Shown one piece after another: positions 51,116 through 59,268 of a stretch of DNA of 64,000 bases (positions within the stretch are counted from its first letter, which is position 1; each line of letters opens with the position of its first letter). The stretch is from positions 1 through 64,000 of the forward strand of contig CAVKOU010000005.1 in the NCBI GenBank assembly GCA_963658085.1, in the 5' to 3' direction. Below the pieces are notes generated by a model, which was given only the letters and a program-made list of their open reading frames with translations, did no database searches and had not been told where the DNA came from. The position numbers and the translations under genes are program-made. The stretch comes from CAKRJP01 sp963658085. GTDB taxonomy: Bacteria; Bacillota; Clostridia; Lachnospirales; Lachnospiraceae.

Positions 51116-52213
51116 CTAGGTTCTTACATAATAATTCTTTGAAATTTCTTTAATAAATCCCCGAATCTGTAACTTGCCAAGAATCTCTAAAAGTTCCTTT
51201 GAATCAAGCTTTGTATTTTCCATTAATTGAGTTACGTTTTTCGGGAACAAATCGACACAACTATACACCATATTTTCAGTACTTTCAAGATTTTTTTTAT
51301 TTTGTTCAGAATCCTTTCCGGCCGCAACAACCTGTATATTTAGTTCTTCAATCAGTTCTTTTGGAGACAATAAAATCCCTGCTCCCTGCTTTATAAGCAG
51401 GTGACACCCACGACTCAAAGGACTGTCTACCGGCCCCGGAAGAGCATATACATCCCGCCCCTGTTCTAAGGCTTGATCGGCAGTAATTAAAGATCCACTT
51501 TTTTCTTTTGCTTCTATTATAAGTACCACATCCGATAGTCCGCTGATGATCCGATTCCTTCTTGGGAAATTACAGGATAATGGCCTTGCTCCCATCGGAA
51601 GTTCCGAGATAATCCCACCTTGCTTTTGAACGTCCATATAAAGTCCGATATGTTCCCTGGGATAGCAAATATCCACACCACATCCCAAAACACCAAAGGT
51701 TTCTCCCCCTGCATTTAAAGCTCCTCTTTGCCCTGCCCCGTCAATTCCAAGAGCCAGTCCGCTGATGATTTGAGCTCCCGCATCTGCCAAAGCTTCGCCG
51801 TAGACCATGGCCAGTTTCTCTCCGTAAGGTGTACACTTTCTGGCACCCACAATAGACACCGATAGTTTCCATGGATCTGGTAAATGTCCTTTCATATATA
51901 AGGTACAGGGAGGATCCGAAATATGAATTAATTTTTCCGGATAAATTTCCTCCCCATACATTACTCGAACAATCCCCTTTTTATCCTCCAACTCCAACTT
52001 TTCCAGTAACTTTTCCTCGGGAATTTTTTGTGCCTCCAAGAGACCATCGATTTCTTTCGGTGTCAGATTCTCTATCTTCCTCAAATCCTTTTCTTTCATA
52101 TTATATAGTTCTTCCACCTGTTTAAATTGTTCAGTAAGTTCTATCTTTTTTCTATCTGACAATTTATAAATATCTCCTAACCAATATTTATAGATTTTAT
52201 CTCCCATTATCAT
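51116..52213 (-). CDS. dprA: DNA-processing protein DprA
   Basis: A 365-residue protein that loads RecA on incoming single-stranded DNA during transformation. The Rossmann-like core has VSIVGARKCTPYGEKLAMVY, ISGLALGIDGAGQRGALNAG, VLGCGVDICYPREH and FPRRNRIISGLSDVVLIIEA, the family signature. An N-terminal SAM-like region and a C-terminal winged helix (VTQLMENTKLDSKELLEILG) flank it. The ATG at 52213 overlaps the comM stop (ATGA), suggesting coupling; ATGs at 52207 and 52222 are alternatives. No com pilus genes are in the window, so natural competence is not shown. Confidence 0.95.
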   Translation of the reverse strand: MIMGDKIYKYWLGDIYKLSDRKKIELTEQFKQVEELYNMKEKDLRKIENLTPKEIDGLLEAQKIPEEKLLEKLELEDKKGIVRVMYGEEIYPEKLIHISDPPCTLYMKGHLPDPWKLSVSIVGARKCTPYGEKLAMVYGEALADAGAQIISGLALGIDGAGQRGALNAGGETFGVLGCGVDICYPREHIGLYMDVQKQGGIISELPMGARPLSCNFPRRNRIISGLSDVVLIIEAKEKSGSLITADQALEQGRDVYALPGPVDSPLSRGCHLLIKQGAGILLSPKELIEELNIQVVAAGKDSEQNKKNLESTENMVYSCVDLFPKNVTQLMENTKLDSKELLEILGKLQIRGFIKEISKNYYVRT

Positions 52214-53760
52214 CGCCCCCAATACTTTTTGTCCATGGTTCGATAGCCCATGGCTTCCATAAGATGAGCCTCTTCGATATTGGGCTTTTCTGCCAAATCC
52301 GCAATAGTTCTTGCTACCTTTAAAATCTTGTGATAGGTCCTAGCCGTAAGTCCCAAGGTTTCATAGGCCTGTCTCATAAGCTTTTCTTCTTTCTCTCCAA
52401 GAGAGCAAAAGCTTTCTATGTATTTCGCATCCAAGGCTCCATTGGTTGTAATCCCTAAAGATACGTAACGATCCTTTTGCAGTTTTCTGGCAAAAATCAC
52501 TCGTTCCCTGATGACTGCCGAGGACTCTTCCTTTGTTTTTCCTCTTAAAGTTTCATAGTCTACCCTTGGTGCTTCCATGCAAATGTCTATGCGATCCAGG
52601 AAAGGCTGGCTCACCCTTCCAAGATAATGATGAATCTGCCCCGGAGTGCAAGAGCAACGACTGGCATCCGGATAATTGCCACAAGGACAAGGGTTCATAG
52701 CCGCCGTCAACATAAAATCCGCCGGGAAGCTATAATTCCCATGATTTCTTGACAAACGTATGTGCTTCTCCTCCAGGGGCTGTCTTAACACCTCCAATAC
52801 CGGCTTTTGAAATTCCGTCAATTCATCTAAAAACAAAACTCCTCCGTGAGCCTTGCTAATTTCTCCAGGTTGGGGATAAGCTCCTCCTCCGATCAAGGCT
52901 GCTTTGGTAATGGTATGATGCACACTTCGAAAAGGCCTGGTAGTGATCAGGGGATGTTCTTCATCCACCATATCAAGAACGCTGTAAATCTTGGTAATTT
53001 CCAAACTCTCCTCCATAGTTAACGGCGGAAGTATGGAGGGTATTCTGCTTACAATCATAGATTTACTGCTGCCGGGAGGTCCTACAAATAAAATATTATG
53101 TCCACCAGCCACTGCAATCTCCACTGCCCGCTTCAGGGCTTTCTGTCCCATAATATCTCCATAATCCAAAGAGACTTCCCTCTCCTGTCGCTTTCCATAT
53201 TGAAGCCTTTCTTCTTCCGATAATTCTAACGCTCTCCTGGCTTCTTCTTCTAATTTTAGATAATCACAAACTCCCACCAGGCTATTCGCTCCATAAATAC
53301 GGATACCATCCACCAAAGCCGCCTCCGGCTCGTTTTCTTTTGGAACGATGCATACCTTTAGACCAGACTCTCTGGCCTTTAATACCGCAGGCAAAATACC
53401 GGATACCTTTCGCACATTCCCGTCCAGACTCATCTCCCCCAACACCATTGTATCTTTTAGAGCATTTCTGGGAATCACTTCCAAAGAAGCAAGGATAGAT
53501 AAAGCGATAGGCAAATCAAAAGAAGCCCCTCTCTTTCTCACGGTGGCAGGAGATAGATTCACAACTATCTTTTTAGGAGGGAGATCCATATCCGAGTTGC
53601 GAATAGCTGTTCGCACCCGTTCTGCCGCCTCCTTAACCTCCGAAGATAAATATCCCACCATATGCAGCAATGGCAAACCGTTACTAACATCAGCCTCCAC
53701 TCCAACAGGAATAACGTCAAGACCTGCAAAAGTTGCTGACAATACTGTGCTATATGCCAT
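52210..53760 (-). CDS. comM: YifB/ComM-family Mg chelatase-like AAA+ ATPase
   Basis: A 516-residue protein. The N-terminal part is a Lon-protease-like domain (LPLLHMVGYLSSEVKEAAER), followed by an AAA+ domain with Walker A GPPGSSKSMIVSRIPS and Walker B GGVLFLDELTEFQ, plus the Mg chelatase arrangement and a Cys cluster (CPCGNYPDASRCSC). In Gram-negative bacteria ComM is a hexameric helicase that promotes branch migration during transformation. It precedes dprA, a conserved pair. The ATG at 53760 is preferred to a GTG at 53766 because GGAG stands 7 nt upstream. The upstream region has phased A/T repeats. Confidence 0.93.
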   Translation of the reverse strand: MAYSTVLSATFAGLDVIPVGVEADVSNGLPLLHMVGYLSSEVKEAAERVRTAIRNSDMDLPPKKIVVNLSPATVRKRGASFDLPIALSILASLEVIPRNALKDTMVLGEMSLDGNVRKVSGILPAVLKARESGLKVCIVPKENEPEAALVDGIRIYGANSLVGVCDYLKLEEEARRALELSEEERLQYGKRQEREVSLDYGDIMGQKALKRAVEIAVAGGHNILFVGPPGSSKSMIVSRIPSILPPLTMEESLEITKIYSVLDMVDEEHPLITTRPFRSVHHTITKAALIGGGAYPQPGEISKAHGGVLFLDELTEFQKPVLEVLRQPLEEKHIRLSRNHGNYSFPADFMLTAAMNPCPCGNYPDASRCSCTPGQIHHYLGRVSQPFLDRIDICMEAPRVDYETLRGKTKEESSAVIRERVIFARKLQKDRYVSLGITTNGALDAKYIESFCSLGEKEEKLMRQAYETLGLTARTYHKILKVARTIADLAEKPNIEEAHLMEAMGYRTMDKKYWGR

Positions 53761-53766
53761 AGGCAC

Positions 53767-54072
53767 TCTCCTTTTTAAATCGTTTTTTAAATTGCATTTA
53801 AATTGCTTTTGAATTGTTTTTGAATATTTTTAAATGTTTCTGTGATACTTTACCGAATCGGCTTGATCATGTGAAATTGCTGAAAATTCAGCCAGTATTA
53901 GAAAAAAAGAATCTCCCAAATGTGATGTGATGTTATTTTATTCTTATTAGTAAGACTTGTCAAACAGAAAAATACGACATTTTTCGACAAATCACAGCCA
54001 CTCATCACCTTCACCAATGGGTAGCATCCGCAAAGGTGATGATCTGTGAACTAATATTCGTATATTTTACAA
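53767..54072. other. 306-bp gap with phased A/T repeats, a CodY-box-like site and a hairpin
   Basis: Three things are visible. Six imperfect AAATTG-type units lie at 53777-53837, spaced about 11 bp. AAATTGCTGAAAATT at 53874-53888 matches the CodY box AATTTTCWGAAAATT in 13 of 15 positions on the minus strand. TTGTC and GAAAAAT pair with ATTTTTC and GACAA at 53957-53992 around a 5-nt bulge. A further inverted repeat, CATCACCTT with AAGGTGATG, lies near 54004-54042, possibly the terminator of the U32 gene without a T-run. No coding frame is convincing. Confidence 0.5.
53874..53888 (-). promoter_or_regulatory. Candidate CodY box upstream of comM-dprA
   Basis: AAATTGCTGAAAATT differs from the CodY consensus at two of 15 positions. 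CodY is encoded 5 kb downstream in the same orientation. A CodY site upstream of competence-type genes would fit nutrient control, but a single degenerate AT-rich match is weak evidence. Confidence 0.3.
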
Positions 54073-55302
54073 CTACTCGGCTCTTCGAAGAATATCGTAG
54101 ACTTTTGCCTCTGCTCCTTCTAGTTCTACGAAAAGCACCTGCTTTGGATGTGGTGCGCTTTCCATTTCGTTCCCATCCTCATCCAAAATTCGTTTTACAA
54201 CTACCTCTGGGTTATCCCCATTTGGCTTCATAATCTCAATAGACTCCCCAACAGAGAATTTATTTCTCTGCTCGATTTTCAAAAGTCCATCCTTTACTTC
54301 TCCTACGATGCCAAGGTAGGTATACTCTCGCATATATGTATTACTATCATAAATCTGACTTTCTGCACCCGGCTTTCCAAAATAAAATCCGGTAGTGAAC
54401 TGCCTATAAGTGCAGTTGGAAATCTGATCCAGATACCATGGCATATTCTTCTCGTAAAGCTTTGGATCTTCAAGATAATCATCGATGGCCTTGCGATAGG
54501 TTCTGGCTACTGTTGCTACATAAAGTGCGGTTTTCATTCGACCTTCGATTTTAAAGCTGTCAATACCCGCCTCGATCATCTCCGGAATATGCTCGATCAT
54601 GCAAAGATCTTTCGAGTTAAAAATATAGGTGCCTCTCTCGTTTTCATATACCGGCATATATTCTCCCGGTCTGGTCTCCTCCACCACTGCATACTTCCAA
54701 CGGCACGGATGTGTGCAGGCTCCCTGATTGGCATCTCTTCCCGTAAAATAATTACTTAGAAGGCAACGTCCGGAATAGGAAATGCACATAGCTCCGTGAA
54801 TAAAGCTCTCGATCTCCATCTCCTCAGGAATTTCTTTTCTGATTTCTTTGATTTCTTCCAGGGAAAGCTCTCTGGCAGAAACCACTCGCTTCGCTCCAAG
54901 ATCCCACCAGAACTTATAAGTTCCATAGTTGGTATTGTTCGCCTGGGTGCTGACATGTCGCTCGATCTCCGGGCAGATTTCCTTTGCCATCATAAAGATC
55001 GCAGGATCTGCAATGATCAGCGCATCCGGTCCTAACTCTTTTAATTCTTTTAAATATTCCCGAACGCCCGGAAGATCCTGATTATGAGCTAGAATATTTA
55101 CAGTCACATGAACTCTTGCTCCATGTTCATGGGCAAACTGAATTCCTTCCCTCATATCTTCCTTGGAAAAATTCTTAGCCTTTGCACGAAGTCCAAAAAC
55201 TTCTCCTCCAATATATACCGCATCTGCTCCAAATATAACTGCCGTCTTTAATACCTCCAGACTACTTGCAGGTATCAACAATTCCGGATGTCTATTCCTC
55301 AT
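54073..55302 (-). CDS. U32-family protein, probable tRNA uridine hydroxylase (TrhP type)
   Basis: A 409-residue member of peptidase family U32. The signature ESFIHGAMCISYSGRCLLSN is at about residues 160-180, followed by CTHPCRWKYAV; these cysteines bind an iron-sulfur cluster in the family. Although named peptidases, characterised members (TrhP, RlhA, UbiU) are prephenate-dependent or related hydroxylases. In B. subtilis, TrhP proteins make 5-hydroxyuridine at tRNA position 34, encoded beside the methyltransferase TrmR. Here the ATG overlaps the end of a TrmR-like gene by 4 nt, supporting the same function. B. subtilis has two such genes in a row; only one is seen here. Confidence 0.88.
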   Translation of the reverse strand: MRNRHPELLIPASSLEVLKTAVIFGADAVYIGGEVFGLRAKAKNFSKEDMREGIQFAHEHGARVHVTVNILAHNQDLPGVREYLKELKELGPDALIIADPAIFMMAKEICPEIERHVSTQANNTNYGTYKFWWDLGAKRVVSARELSLEEIKEIRKEIPEEMEIESFIHGAMCISYSGRCLLSNYFTGRDANQGACTHPCRWKYAVVEETRPGEYMPVYENERGTYIFNSKDLCMIEHIPEMIEAGIDSFKIEGRMKTALYVATVARTYRKAIDDYLEDPKLYEKNMPWYLDQISNCTYRQFTTGFYFGKPGAESQIYDSNTYMREYTYLGIVGEVKDGLLKIEQRNKFSVGESIEIMKPNGDNPEVVVKRILDEDGNEMESAPHPKQVLFVELEGAEAKVYDILRRAE

Positions 55303-55973
55303 GCTTTTAACTCCTTAGCTTTTATTTCTGTCTGTTTTTTCACACTGAGTGCAACCCCATCCCCCAACGGAAGGATCGTGGTCTGCAGATTATCATTGTG
55401 CTTTAATTCATATAAATATTCTCTCATGCGACTGTGGATAGTTCGGTTTCTCCGCTCCACAGCAAACCTGGATTCAATTACATCTCCGTCCTGAAGAACA
55501 TTATCAGAGATCAAAAGGCCCTCCGGGGACAGAAGTCTTAAGGCCTCCGGCAGGTATCTGATATACTGCCCCTTGGCTGCATCCATAAATATCATATCAT
55601 AGGATTCATCAAGCGATTGCATGATTTCCAGTGCATCTCCCTCCAGGAGCGTAATTTTCTCTTCTTTCCCTGCCCGTTTAAAATTTTCTCTTGCAATGGG
55701 AATCCGCTTCTCATACTTTTCAATCGTAGTTATATGCCCATTTTCCGGCATATATTCACTCATTAAAATAGAAGAAAATCCTATGGCGGTCCCAACCTCC
55801 AAAATCTTTACAGGTTTCTTTAGAAGGAGCAATACTTTCAAAAGGCTTTGGGTTTCCTTTCGAATAATGGGAACATAGGTTTCTATAGCTTCCCGCTCTA
55901 TGGTCTCTATTATCTCACTCTCCGGTCCCTCCAAAGAATGGATATAGGTGGTCATTCTTTCATCTACAATCAT
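55299..55973 (-). CDS. trmR: O-methyltransferase, probable tRNA 5-hydroxyuridine methyltransferase TrmR
   Basis: A 224-residue SAM-dependent methyltransferase of the O-MT type 3 family. ILEVGTAIGFSSILMSEY is the SAM-binding motif I, LLEGDALEIMQSL and YDMIFMDAAKGQYIRYL follow, and LISDNVLQDGDVIESR holds metal-binding Asp-Asn residues. B. subtilis TrmR (YrrM) makes 5-methoxyuridine from 5-hydroxyuridine at tRNA wobble position 34. The overlap with the U32 hydroxylase gene strongly suggests the same pathway. GGAG stands 7 nt before the ATG. Confidence 0.88.
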   Translation of the reverse strand: MIVDERMTTYIHSLEGPESEIIETIEREAIETYVPIIRKETQSLLKVLLLLKKPVKILEVGTAIGFSSILMSEYMPENGHITTIEKYEKRIPIARENFKRAGKEEKITLLEGDALEIMQSLDESYDMIFMDAAKGQYIRYLPEALRLLSPEGLLISDNVLQDGDVIESRFAVERRNRTIHSRMREYLYELKHNDNLQTTILPLGDGVALSVKKQTEIKAKELKA

Positions 55974-56010
55974 CGCTTTTCTCCATAGTCCCTTAGGTTT
56001 TTAACTTAAA

Positions 56011-56038
56011 GTAAGGCGCAGTAAAGTATTACTACGCC
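56011..56038 (-). terminator. Hairpin after the RNase J gene
   Basis: GGCGCAGTAA (56015-56024) and TTACTACGCC (56029-56038) form a 10-bp stem with one G-T pair and a 4-nt loop. TTACTTTAA follows on the minus strand, so the T-run is poor and trmR may still be read from upstream. Confidence 0.6.
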
Positions 56039-56069
56039 CCAAACTTTTCATATTCTTTTGGAAGATTTC

Positions 56070-57737
56070 CTATACATCCATAATGATCGGTAAAATCATC
56101 GGTCTTCTCTTAGTTTTCTTCCAAATATATTCATTTAATGTATCTCTGATTACCATCTTGATCTTGCTCCAATCAGCATTTCTCTGACTGGAAAGAGTAT
56201 GCTCAACCGCCTCTGTAAGCAGATGTCTGGCCTCATCCATCATAGCCTCGGATTCTCTCACATATACAAATCCTCTGGATACAATGTCCGGACCTGCAAG
56301 AAGCTGGTTGCTTCCTTTCTCAAGGGTAAGTACAACAATCATAATACCATCCTGCGCCAGATGTTGACGGTCTCTCAAAACGATATTACCTACATCTCCA
56401 ACTCCAAGTCCATCTACAAGAATCTCTCCTGTCTGAACCTTTCCTACAACTTTAGCGCTCTCATCACAAAGTTCCAGCACATCTCCGGAATTTAGCATAA
56501 ATACGTTCTCTTTTGGAATTCCAAGAGATTTTGCAATTCTTCCGTTGGCTTTTCTATGACGGAACTCTCCATGAACCGGAATCGCATACTTCGGTTTCAC
56601 AAGGGAATAAATAAGCTTTAACTCCTCCTGGCAGGCATGTCCGGATACATGGGCATCTTGGAATACTACCTTCGCTCCCTTCATGGACAACTCGTTAATA
56701 ACACGAGATACTGATTTCTCATTACCCGGAATCGGGTTCGAGCTAAAGATTACGGTATCTCCCGGCATAATGGTAACTTTCTTATGGATGTCTGCTGCCA
56801 TACGAGAAAGAGCTGCCATGGATTCTCCCTGACTTCCGGTAGTAATCAATATGGTCTTCTCCGGCGGATAATTCTTAAGATGATCAATATCCACTAAAGT
56901 ATTATCCGGAACCTGCAAATATCCTAACTCCTGAGCAACCTGGATAATGCTTACCATGCTTCGGCCTTCTACTACAACCTTACGGTCATATTTACAGGCA
57001 GAATTGATAATCTGCTGCACACGGTCTACATTGGATGCAAAGGTTGCAACGATGATTCTGCTGTCCTGATGTTCTGCAAACAAATGATCAAAGGTCGTAC
57101 CTACTGTACGCTCTGACTGGGTAAATCCCGGACGTTCCGCATTGGTGCTGTCTGACATAAGAGCCAAAACGCCCTTCTTTCCAATCTCTCCAAAACGTTG
57201 AAGATCGATAGCATCTCCATATACCGGTGTATAATCTACCTTAAAGTCTCCTGTATGAACTACGATACCTGCCGGCGAGTAAATGGCCAAGGCTGCCGCA
57301 TCCTGAATACTATGATTGGTTTTAATAAATTCAATTCGAAACTGTCCAAGATTAATGGACTGTCCATACTTAACCACCTTCCTTCTGGTGGTCTTCATCA
57401 TATTATGTTCTGTAAGCTTACGTTCAATAATACCCATGGTAAGCTTGGTAGCATAAATCGGAAGATTCAATTCTCTAAGTACATAAGAGAGGGCTCCGAT
57501 ATGATCCTCATGTCCATGGGTGATCACAAAACCTTTTACTTTGTCAAAATTATCTTTTAAGTATGTAATATCCGGAATTACCAAATCGATTCCCAGCATA
57601 TCATCCTCCGGAAATGCAAGTCCGCAATCCACAACGATGATACTATCCCCATACTCAAAGGCGGTAATATTCATTCCGATCTTTTCCAATCCGCCCAATG
57701 GAATAATACGCAATTTTCCTGTCTTTTCTTTTTTCAA
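56070..57737 (-). CDS. rnj: Ribonuclease J
   Basis: A 555-residue metallo-beta-lactamase/beta-CASP ribonuclease with endo- and 5'-exonuclease activity, central to mRNA decay and rRNA maturation in Firmicutes. GLEKIGMNITAFEYGDSIIV starts the fold, the zinc motif is VITHGHEDHIGAL, and HTGDFKVDYTP and SDSTNAERPGFTQSE follow. VHGEFRHRKANGRIAKSLG is the beta-CASP part. The start is a TTG with GGAGG 7 nt upstream. It is one of usually two paralogues (J1/J2) in Bacilli; only one is in this window, so J1 or J2 is not assigned. Confidence 0.97.
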   Translation of the reverse strand: MKKEKTGKLRIIPLGGLEKIGMNITAFEYGDSIIVVDCGLAFPEDDMLGIDLVIPDITYLKDNFDKVKGFVITHGHEDHIGALSYVLRELNLPIYATKLTMGIIERKLTEHNMMKTTRRKVVKYGQSINLGQFRIEFIKTNHSIQDAAALAIYSPAGIVVHTGDFKVDYTPVYGDAIDLQRFGEIGKKGVLALMSDSTNAERPGFTQSERTVGTTFDHLFAEHQDSRIIVATFASNVDRVQQIINSACKYDRKVVVEGRSMVSIIQVAQELGYLQVPDNTLVDIDHLKNYPPEKTILITTGSQGESMAALSRMAADIHKKVTIMPGDTVIFSSNPIPGNEKSVSRVINELSMKGAKVVFQDAHVSGHACQEELKLIYSLVKPKYAIPVHGEFRHRKANGRIAKSLGIPKENVFMLNSGDVLELCDESAKVVGKVQTGEILVDGLGVGDVGNIVLRDRQHLAQDGIMIVVLTLEKGSNQLLAGPDIVSRGFVYVRESEAMMDEARHLLTEAVEHTLSSQRNADWSKIKMVIRDTLNEYIWKKTKRRPMILPIIMDV

Positions 57738-57755
57738 TTCTACACCTCCGTGCCT

Positions 57756-58223
57756 CTATAAATTTCCTTTCTCCTTCTCTCGGCACTCCTTGCACTGTCC
57801 GTAGAATTTCAGTTCATGGTTACACACGTGGAATCCGGTCTCCTCCTCAATATGGTCTTCCAACTCGTCCAAAAAGTCCGCCTTAAAAGACAACACTTTC
57901 CCACATGACTCACATATTAAATGATGATGGTGATGTCGTCCATGTTCTTCGCCTATAGACTCGCTGATCTCATAGCGAAGACTTCCATTATCCAAATTAA
58001 TACAATCCACCAACTGCATCTCTAACAGCAGCTGCACGGTCCGATAGATGGTTGCCAACCCGATATCCGGGTAGTCTTCCTTTACAAGTTCATATATATC
58101 TTCAGCAGTCATGTGACTGTCACGATGCTCTGCCAGAACTTCCAATACCAACAGTCTCTGGTTTGTAACCTTGAGACCTTTTTGCTTCAGCATTTCTTTA
58201 AACTGTTCCTTACTGACTGTCAT
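57756..58223 (-). CDS. Fur-family transcriptional regulator
   Basis: A 155-residue metal-dependent regulator. The winged helix has LKVTNQRLLVLEVLAEHRDS and HMTAEDIYELVKEDYPDIGL, ending TIYRTVQLLLEM. The metal-binding part includes EEHGRHHHHHLICESCGKVL and, at the end, CKECREKE, so a structural Cys4 zinc site (CxxC twice) is present. Whether it senses iron, zinc, manganese or peroxide (Fur, Zur, PerR) cannot be settled by reading. The ATG at 58223 is chosen because it lies 7 nt after the preceding stop. It sits between the DUF1292 gene and rnj. Confidence 0.93.
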   Translation of the reverse strand: MTVSKEQFKEMLKQKGLKVTNQRLLVLEVLAEHRDSHMTAEDIYELVKEDYPDIGLATIYRTVQLLLEMQLVDCINLDNGSLRYEISESIGEEHGRHHHHHLICESCGKVLSFKADFLDELEDHIEEETGFHVCNHELKFYGQCKECREKEKGNL

Positions 58224-58230
58224 ATCCGAA

Positions 58231-58491
58231 CTACCTTTCAATATCAATATCCTCAAGTAACTCTTCAAAAACCTTAGATATGGCTGTAAGTTCCATGTCG
58301 TCCTCTACAAATTCATAGAGACTCTCCGGGGACGAATCTGATGCTGTATCTTTCATGATCATACACTCTCCATCCTCGTCCTCCGAGTCGGTAACTAAAA
58401 TATAGTTCACGCCATTAATCCTGGTCTGTTCCAGAATAAAAAGCTCCGCACTCTCCTGCGGGGTTTCTCCTTGAAAGCTTATTTTCTGCAT
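58231..58491 (-). CDS. DUF1292 domain protein (YrzB-like)
   Basis: An 86-residue acidic protein with the DUF1292 pattern: FILEQTRINGVNYILVTDSE, then an acidic loop DEDGECMIMKD, and ending VFEELLEDIDIE. The family has no known function but is nearly always found beside ruvX and ireB in Firmicutes, as here. An extra feature is the N-terminal QKISFQGETPQESAEL. AAGGGG stands just before the ATG. It is cotranscribed with ruvX and the Fur-family gene. Confidence 0.88.
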   Translation of the reverse strand: MQKISFQGETPQESAELFILEQTRINGVNYILVTDSEDEDGECMIMKDTASDSSPESLYEFVEDDMELTAISKVFEELLEDIDIER

Positions 58492-58516
58492 GCCCCTTGC
58501 TCCTCTTTGTCGTATT

Positions 58517-58945
58517 CTACACGTGGGAATCCAAAGAGTCTAAATATCCTTGTAATATAAAAACAGCCGCAATCTTGTCAATATACTTCTTGCGGTCTTC
58601 TCGTCTTACTTTATTCTCGATCAATGTCCGTTCCGCTTCCACTGTGGTAAGGCGTTCATCCCACATAACCACTTCCAAGCCTGTTCTACGCTTTAACATC
58701 TCTCCAAATTCTATAGACTTCTCTGCTCGATCCCCTATGTCGTTATTCATATGCTTTGGAAGACCGAGAACAATCTTTCCCACCTCGTACTCCGCAATCA
58801 ACTCTTCGATACGGGCACAGGTTTTCCGAAGTTTGTTCTCATCCTTCCTGCAAATGGTTTCAATTGCCTGCGCTGTAATTTCTAATGGATCTGAGATAGC
58901 AACGCCTACTGTCTTAGATCCATAATCCAATCCCATAATTCTCAT
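58517..58945 (-). CDS. ruvX: RuvX/YqgF Holliday junction resolvase-like nuclease
   Basis: A 142-residue RNase H-fold protein. MGLDYGSKTVGVAISDP holds the first catalytic Asp. KIVLGLPKHMNNDIGDRAEK and VVMWDERLTTVEAERTL follow with the second and third acidic residues. Members are annotated as pre-16S rRNA nucleases (5' end processing in E. coli) or Holliday junction resolvases. The ATG at 58945 lies 4 nt after the ireB stop. It is normal length for the family. Essential in several bacteria. Confidence 0.95.
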   Translation of the reverse strand: MRIMGLDYGSKTVGVAISDPLEITAQAIETICRKDENKLRKTCARIEELIAEYEVGKIVLGLPKHMNNDIGDRAEKSIEFGEMLKRRTGLEVVMWDERLTTVEAERTLIENKVRREDRKKYIDKIAAVFILQGYLDSLDSHV

Positions 58946-58949
58946 GTGT

Positions 58950-59213
58950 CTACGCCCAATCGTTATGCTCAATATAGGTCTTTAGCATCTCTTCTACAAG
59001 TTCGTCTCGTTCCATCTTACTGATAAGACTTCTTGCACCATTATGGCTGGTAATATAAGTCGGGTCTCCGGACATAATATAACCAACGATCTGACTCACC
59101 GGATTGTATCCCTTCTCACTTAACGCTTTGTATACGATCTCAAGGATGTCCTTTGCCGAAATCTGAGGGCCGCTTTCCACCTGAAAAAATTGGGTACTAC
59201 CTAAATCCTTCAT
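58950..59213 (-). CDS. ireB: IreB-family regulatory phosphoprotein
   Basis: An 87-residue protein of the UPF0297/DUF965 family. TQFFQVESGPQISAKDILEI, SEKGYNPVSQIVGYIMSGDP and TYITSHNGARSLISKMERDE are the conserved stretches. In Enterococcus faecalis IreB is phosphorylated on N-terminal threonines by the PASTA kinase IreK and lowers cephalosporin tolerance. The N-terminus here (LGSTQFF) keeps a Ser-Thr pair. It lies upstream of ruvX in the conserved order ireB-ruvX-DUF1292. No kinase gene is in the window. Confidence 0.95.
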   Translation of the reverse strand: MKDLGSTQFFQVESGPQISAKDILEIVYKALSEKGYNPVSQIVGYIMSGDPTYITSHNGARSLISKMERDELVEEMLKTYIEHNDWA

Positions 59214-59268
59214 CTTTACATCCTCCTAGTTTATTTCTTAATTATTCTACTCCATCATAAATGAAAAT

